From Diacronema lutheri (Eukaryota; Haptophyta; Pavlovophyceae; Pavlovales; Pavlovaceae), in contig JAGTXO010000030.1 of the NCBI GenBank assembly GCA_019448385.1, positions 372,001 to 436,000 on the forward strand: a DNA stretch of 64,000 nt, given 5' to 3'. Made by a program: the position numbers and the translations under genes. Shown here piece by piece: positions 59,092 through 64,000 of the stretch (the stretch's first letter is position 1; every line of letters starts with the position of its first letter). The notes beneath the pieces were generated by a model. It was not told the DNA's origin and ran no database searches. It was given only the letters and a program-made list of their open reading frames with translations.

Positions 59092-60906
59092 TCACCACGC
59101 CGGCTTGTGCCTTTTGGGCAGGCGCGCGGCGGCGACGGGCGGCGCGCTTTCCGCCTGCGAGACACGATCAACCACGCGCGATTCGCGCGCGCGACGCGGC
59201 TCAGCGGTGGCGGCGTGCCCGGGTACGCGGCCGCGCGCGCGCACGGGGTGCGGCGGCAGGCGCACGCCGCTCGGCGCGCACGGCGCACCTGTTGCAGAAG
59301 GAGCGTGCGCATCCGGAGCTGCGCCGCCTCGTACGCCGCGCGGTCACTCTCGTTGCGGTCGCCGGTGCACAGGTGCCCGCGCTTGGGCTGGCCGCAGCGC
59401 GAGCACTTGTACCCGCCGCCCGCGCCGGACCCGCCGCCGCATCCCCGTCTGCTCGCGCCGCCACGGCCGTGCGGCGCTGGCGTGGCGGGCGCGCGCGCCA
59501 ACGCGTCGAGCTGAGCCGGAACCGCCGCCGCCTCGGTGCGCGCGTCTCCGCCGTCATGCGCGCCGATCGCGCGCTCGCATCGCGCCGGCGCGGCCATCCC
59601 ATCGGGTGAGACCGACGCGTTCGTGCAGGCGCCGGCGATCGGCCGGAAGCCAAGCGGCGCCGCCGCCGCCGATTCGGCGCGGCTCGCGCCACACCACGCG
59701 CGCGCCGCGCCGTCGCTCGCGCCCTCCACGCTACGCGCGCGCGCCGGCAGCTCGCGCGCCGACGCGCCGTCTGCACGCTCGTCGTCCGCGCCAGCGGAGC
59801 CGCCGTGCGAGGGGGCGCCGTGCGGCGCAATGACGGCGTGGCTCGTGGCGGCGCCGGTCGACGGCGCCTCCTCGCGCATCCGCGACGCGCTCTTCAGCCT
59901 GTGCCAACGGTTTCGGATCGACGCGCACGAGCGTCCGGGGAGGAGCGTGGTGAGGACGCCCCCACCGGCAGCCGAAGCGAAAAACTGCCTCGCCAATTAA
60001 CTCGTCCTCTGTGCGAGTCCATGGCGCGGTCCTTCGCAGCGGCGTGTGCGAGCCCTCCGCCTTGCCCTCCATGTCCGCGTCCGCGTCCGCGTCCGCATCC
60101 GCGTGCGCCGCGCGCGAGAACCAGCCGCCATCGTCGCCATCGTCGAGCGCGCACTCCCCATCGTCGTCGTCGTGCTCGTCGCGCGGCGGCGGCTGCGTTG
60201 GGTGCGCTGGAAGACGCTCGGGCTGCGCGTGCGGCTGCCACGCCGCCGTCGCGCACGGTTCGGGCGCCGCCGCATGCCGCGCGCCGGGGAGCGCGAATGG
60301 CGAACCAACGGACGCGGGCTGCGGCCCGGGCTGCGCGCTAGCGCCGGCGGGCGCCGCCACGCCCTTGGGCGGCGGCGTGAGCATGACGGAGCTGACAATG
60401 TGGGTGCTCTCGTCCGACAGCTCGCGCGAGCGCAGCTGCGGCGGCGCGTATGCGCCTGGCGGGACACCTGCTGGTGGGGCGCCGGCTGGCGGGGCGCCGG
60501 CCGGCGCGCCGCTGCACGGCGCTTCACATGAGCGCTGCGCGCTCCACAGCTCGAATGGCGAGACGCAGCGCGGCGTCGGCGAGGCGGTGGTGGCAAGCAT
60601 CGGTGAGGACATGTGGCACGTCACAAACGCCTGCAGGCAGCATCCGCGCGCGTGGGCGCGCGCGCGCGCGCGCACGCACGTGAGCACAAGGCGCGTCGGG
60701 CGCGCGCGCGCGCTCGGCGCGCACGCAGCGCGCAGTAGGCCACGCCGCGCACGCGCGCGCGCGCGCGCGCGCACGTGGCGCGGCATCTCGCAGAGCATCT
60801 CGGCAGCCTGCGCGAGAAGCTCCAGCTGCTGCGCGTCCGCGAAGGACGCGTTCGTGTCCGCGCGGTCCCGCGCCGGCGCGCCCGTTCCGGCGTGGGTCGA
60901 GGTCAT
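59092..60906 (-). CDS. Myb/SANT protein with zinc knuckle, one apparent frameshift
   Basis: Exons 60775-60906, 59289-60630 and 59092-59154. The Myb repeat starts with PWTRTEDELIGEAVFRFGCRW and continues in the next frame with LLPGRSCASIRNRWHRLK. The change of frame falls in a run of five C at 59959-59963, and exon 2 is exactly one base over a multiple of three. Downstream YKCSRCGQPKRGHLC is a zinc-knuckle module found with Myb in algae and plants. Introns 60631-60774 and 59155-59288 begin GTGCGC. The corrected product would be about 511 residues. Either a one-base sequence error or a recent null allele. A nuclear DNA-binding regulator is inferred. Confidence 0.7.
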
Positions 60907-61034
60907 TCCACTCCCTTCAGCCGGTGGCTTCTACGGTTGGAAGGGCCGTTGCGTGTGGGAAGACTGGGATTTGATATGAGGGGTGATTACTTTTCTGTCT
61001 TTTACTCTTTTGGTTTTTACCTCCCTCGTACTTT

Positions 61035-63783
61035 TCATGCCGGGACGGACTGGACGCGCTCCATGAGCTCGAGCCAGCGCTCCTCCTTGGCCTCAACGCG
61101 CGAGAGCAGCGCGTCGACCTGCGCGCTCAGCTCGGCGACGAGCACATGGTCGGTACCATCCGTCCCCGCGCATGCCTTGGCGAACGCGCGCTCCGCCGCG
61201 GCGAGCTCGGCGCGCAGCGCGTTCACGTCGGCCTCGATCGTCTCCCACTCGCGGCTCTCCTTGAACGACAGCTTCACCGCCTTGGCGGTCGGCCTGTCCG
61301 CAATGGCGGCGCTTGCTACCGCCGCCGCCGCCGCGTCCGCTTTTGCGCGCCGGTCCGCCTCCGCCTCGCGCCGCGCTGCCCCCTCCGCCTCTTTGAGCGC
61401 GTCGAGGTACGCGCTGTACCCGCCCTCCATCGGCACGACGCGCCCGTCGCCCATGAAGGCGAGCACGCCGTCGGTGCACGTGCGCTCGACGAACGCACGG
61501 TCGTGCGAGACACAGAGCAGCACGCCGCCAAAGCTCTGCGCGGCGCGCGTGTCAGGTGCGCGGCGCGCGTGTCAGGCGCGCGCCCAGCCCGGCGCGCCGC
61601 GCGCGCCGCGGCCGCGCTCACCTCGTGCAAGAACTGCTCGAGCGCGCCGATTGTCGGCAGGTCGAGGTCGTTTGTCGGCTCGTCGAGGATGAGCACGTTT
61701 GGCGCGCGCGCGAGCACGGCGAGCAGCTGCAGCCGCCGGCGCTCGCCGCCGCTCAGCCGGCCGACGAGCGCGCCCCACTTGTCCTGCGGGAAGGCGAGGA
61801 GATTCAGCAGCCGGCGCGCCGCCGCCTCAGCGCCGCCGCCGCCGCCCGTGCCGTCACCACCCGCCGAGCCACCCGCCGCGTCGAAAGGCGACGGCGCGTC
61901 GCCGCCACCTGCGGACGCGAGCGCGCCGCGCACGCCGCGCGCGTCGTCGACACACCGCGTGACAAAGGCGAGGACGCGCATTGCGAGCGGGTCGGTCGCG
62001 CTACCCGACAGCGTCGACACGCTCGACGCCACCACGCTTGCGCCCTCGCCCGCCGCGGCAGCGGCCGCCGCCGCCGCCGCAGCCGACGTGTCCGCGACGC
62101 CATCGAGGCCGCGCTGGTCGTAATACCCAAAGCTGACGGTCGGCCCAACGATCCGCTCACCGGCCTGCAGCGCGAGCTCGCCAGCGATGGCGCGGAGCAA
62201 TGAGGTCTTGCCCACGCCGTTCGGCCCAACCACGCCCCAGCGCGAGCGCGGCGCGAGCTCGAACGTGAAGTCCTTGACGAGCGGCGGCGGCGCGCGGTCC
62301 GGCGCGGCCGCATCGCCGGGCGGCGCGAGCGTCGCGGCGCGCAGCTCGAGCACCTTGCTCCCCAGCCGCGTCATGCCGCGCAGCCCGCCAAGCTGCGCGC
62401 CCGCCGCCGGCCCGCCCGCCGCCGCCGCCGCCTCGAGCTCAAGTAGCGGCCTTGCCGCGCGACGCTCTTTGCCTGGCGCGCGCGTGGTTGCTTTGCCATC
62501 CACTCGCGCTCGCGCCGCAGCACGGTGCGCGCGCGCTCGGCGACGCCGCGCTCGGCGGAGAGGCGCTCGTCCTTGAGCGCGAGGTACGTCTCGTAGCTCG
62601 AGCGCCAGTCGTACCTGGAGCGACGCCGTGCGGCGGCGCGCGCGGCATGTCAGCCACGCGCTACGCCGCGCCGCCGCGACGCGAATGGCGCGAATGGCGC
62701 TCTTTCGCGCGCGCGCGCACGTGTGCAGCGCGCCGCGGTCGAGCTCGAGCAGGCCGGACGAGCAGACTCGCTCGAGGAAGAAGCGGTCGTGCGACACGCA
62801 CAGCACCGCGGGCGCCTCGCGGTTGGACGCGGCGGTCGTGAGGAGGTCGGCAAGCCACTCCACGGCGCGACCGTCCAGGTGGTTGGTCGGCTCGTCGAGA
62901 AGCAGCGCATCGGGCTGGCGCGCGAGCGCGGCGGCGAGGCCTGCGCGCTTGCGCTCGCCGCCTGAGCACACGGCCACGTCCTTGTCCATGATGCCGCTCA
63001 GGCCGAGCACCTCGCAGATCGCGCGCGCGCGCGCGTCGTCATCCCAGCAGTCGGCCGCGGCGGCAGCCGCCGCCTCGAACGCGGCTGAGTCGGCCTCCGC
63101 GCGCAGCGCGGCGACGTGGTACGCGTACGCAGCACGCAGCGCCGTGTCCGCCGCGCTCGTCGTGTCCGGCTCGATGCCGCAGTACACCGCCTCGCGGATT
63201 GTGCTGCCGCGCAGCGGCGGCTCCTGCTCAACGTACAGGATCCGTGCGCCGCGCGACGTCTCGACAGCGCCCGCGTCCGCGCGCTCGACGCCCGCGAGCA
63301 CGCGCAGCAATGTCGACTTGCCTGCGCGCGAGGTCGCGCGCGGCGCGCGGCGCGTCTCGGACCGGGCCGCCTGGCGCGCGTGCGTGCGCGGTGCGCCCGA
63401 CGCCGGCCCGCGCGCGGCGTCCGCCCGGCGCGCACCGCAGCCGTTCGGCCCGACGAGTCCGAGGCGCTGGCCGGCGACGAGCTGCGCGGAGATCTGCTCA
63501 AATTGGAACACCTTGCCGTCGTTCGCGCGCGACAGCTTGTCCGCCCAGAGCAGCCGCGCGCCGGTCGCGGCCGGCGCGGCCGCGGCCGGCGCGCCGGCCG
63601 CGCGCCGCGTTGCTGCTCTGCACGGCGCCGGAAGCGAGCTGGCGCGTCGGCGCGGCGCACGACGCTGAGTGTAGGGCGCGCGCCGCCGGTTCTGCTCGAG
63701 CCCGCGGCGAGCGCGGTGAGCGTGAGTGCCGCGAGTGTCCAGAGTTGTCGACGTCGCTCCGTCGCCATCGTGCTTTTCGCCAT
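61035..63783 (-). CDS. ABC-F ATPase (Uup/ABCF5-like), probably plastid
   Basis: Exons 61035-61535, 61622-62614, 62721-63321 and 63436 upward. Both ATPase domains are complete: GPNGCGKST, CSGGERKRAGLA and LLLDEPTNHLD; then GPNGVGKTS, LSGGERRRLQLL, LILDEPTNDLD and CVSHDR. A Uup-type coiled coil (SREWETIEADVNALRAEL) ends the protein. ABC-F proteins act on ribosomes and have no membrane domains. The N-terminus (WTLAALTLTALAAGSS) looks like a signal peptide before an Arg-rich stretch, so plastid import is inferred. Two joints lack a splice solution: near 63590-63620, and near 62455, where one base seems missing (RQGRYL versus LELEA frames). Confidence 0.78.
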
Positions 63784-63936
63784 CGTGGCTTCGCTGGCGA
63801 TGACTGTCACGAGAAAATGTGAAAAGAAGTCCCGCCCACTCTGCCAACACTTTTTTTCGCCCCGCTCGTGCCCAGCGGCCGCGCCCCGGCCCACCCCGGT
63901 GTATGGCGTCGCCCGCCACCCCGCGCGACGCGCGCC

Positions 63937-64000
63937 TCACTCGCCGCCGAGCTCGCCGCTAAACTCGTCGAGCAGCAGGCGCATCGTGCGCGGCTCGGGC
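63937..64000 (-). CDS. 3' end of a gene running off the right edge
   Basis: The minus frame from the window edge reads PEPRTMRLLLDEFSGELGGE and stops at 63937-63939. It looks coding, but only 20 residues are visible. Confidence 0.5.
   Translation of the reverse strand, partial: PEPRTMRLLLDEFSGELGGE

Overview
The window reads as a gene-dense nuclear chromosome segment from a eukaryotic alga with a complex (secondary red) plastid, most likely a haptophyte and possibly a pavlovophyte. The evidence is very high GC, compact genes with few short introns, a stromal processing peptidase whose N-terminus is a signal peptide followed by an ASAFAP-like transit start, and other proteins with the same kind of bipartite presequence. 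Introns usually start GTGCGC, and at least three appear to be GC-AG. No rRNA, tRNA, CRISPR array or virus-like element was seen. Gene models were made by eye from frame, homology motifs and splice sites. Exon joints are given where they restore a conserved motif.

1-15 kb: a partial low-complexity gene at the left edge, a DXXLL-tailed type I membrane protein, a hypothetical, a secreted CULT protein with a PA domain nested inside it, a degraded 2OG-oxygenase-like protein, a membrane-anchored purple acid phosphatase, a probably acylated methionine sulfoxide reductase B, an SNM1/PSO2 cross-link repair nuclease with two UBZ fingers, and two tandem BART-START fusion genes made by a 1.8-kb segmental duplication that also copied a piece of SNM1. 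15-31 kb: a small Cys/His protein, a large bacterial-type HExxHxxGxxH metalloprotease, an EF-hand protein, PDAT (triacylglycerol synthesis), POP1 (RNase P/MRP), a large disordered protein and a PDZ protein.

31-53 kb: a 22-bp perfect hairpin, a 189-bp tandem repeat, the stromal processing peptidase, two PP2C phosphatases homogenised by gene conversion, an IQ-motif protein, an M41-like membrane peptidase homologue, a 1195-residue fusion of a seven-helix receptor, a HET/TIR-like domain and leucine-rich repeats, two small proteins with presequences, a YaeQ/PD-(D/E)XK-like protein and a nuclear PsaD-like protein. 53-64 kb: a gene remnant, a 43-bp palindrome, a Mutator-like (MULE) DNA transposon with about 345-bp terminal inverted repeats, a MED28-like protein, a Myb/zinc-knuckle gene with one apparent frameshift, a presequence-bearing ABC-F ATPase with a similar break, and the end of a further gene.

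The genes are mostly unrelated in function. The shared themes are plastid biogenesis (SPP, PsaD-like, ABC-F, M41-like) and signalling (receptor fusion, PP2C pair, EF-hand, PDZ, BART-START). Neighbours alternate strands, with divergent starts often under 110 bp apart and twice overlapping on a CATG.
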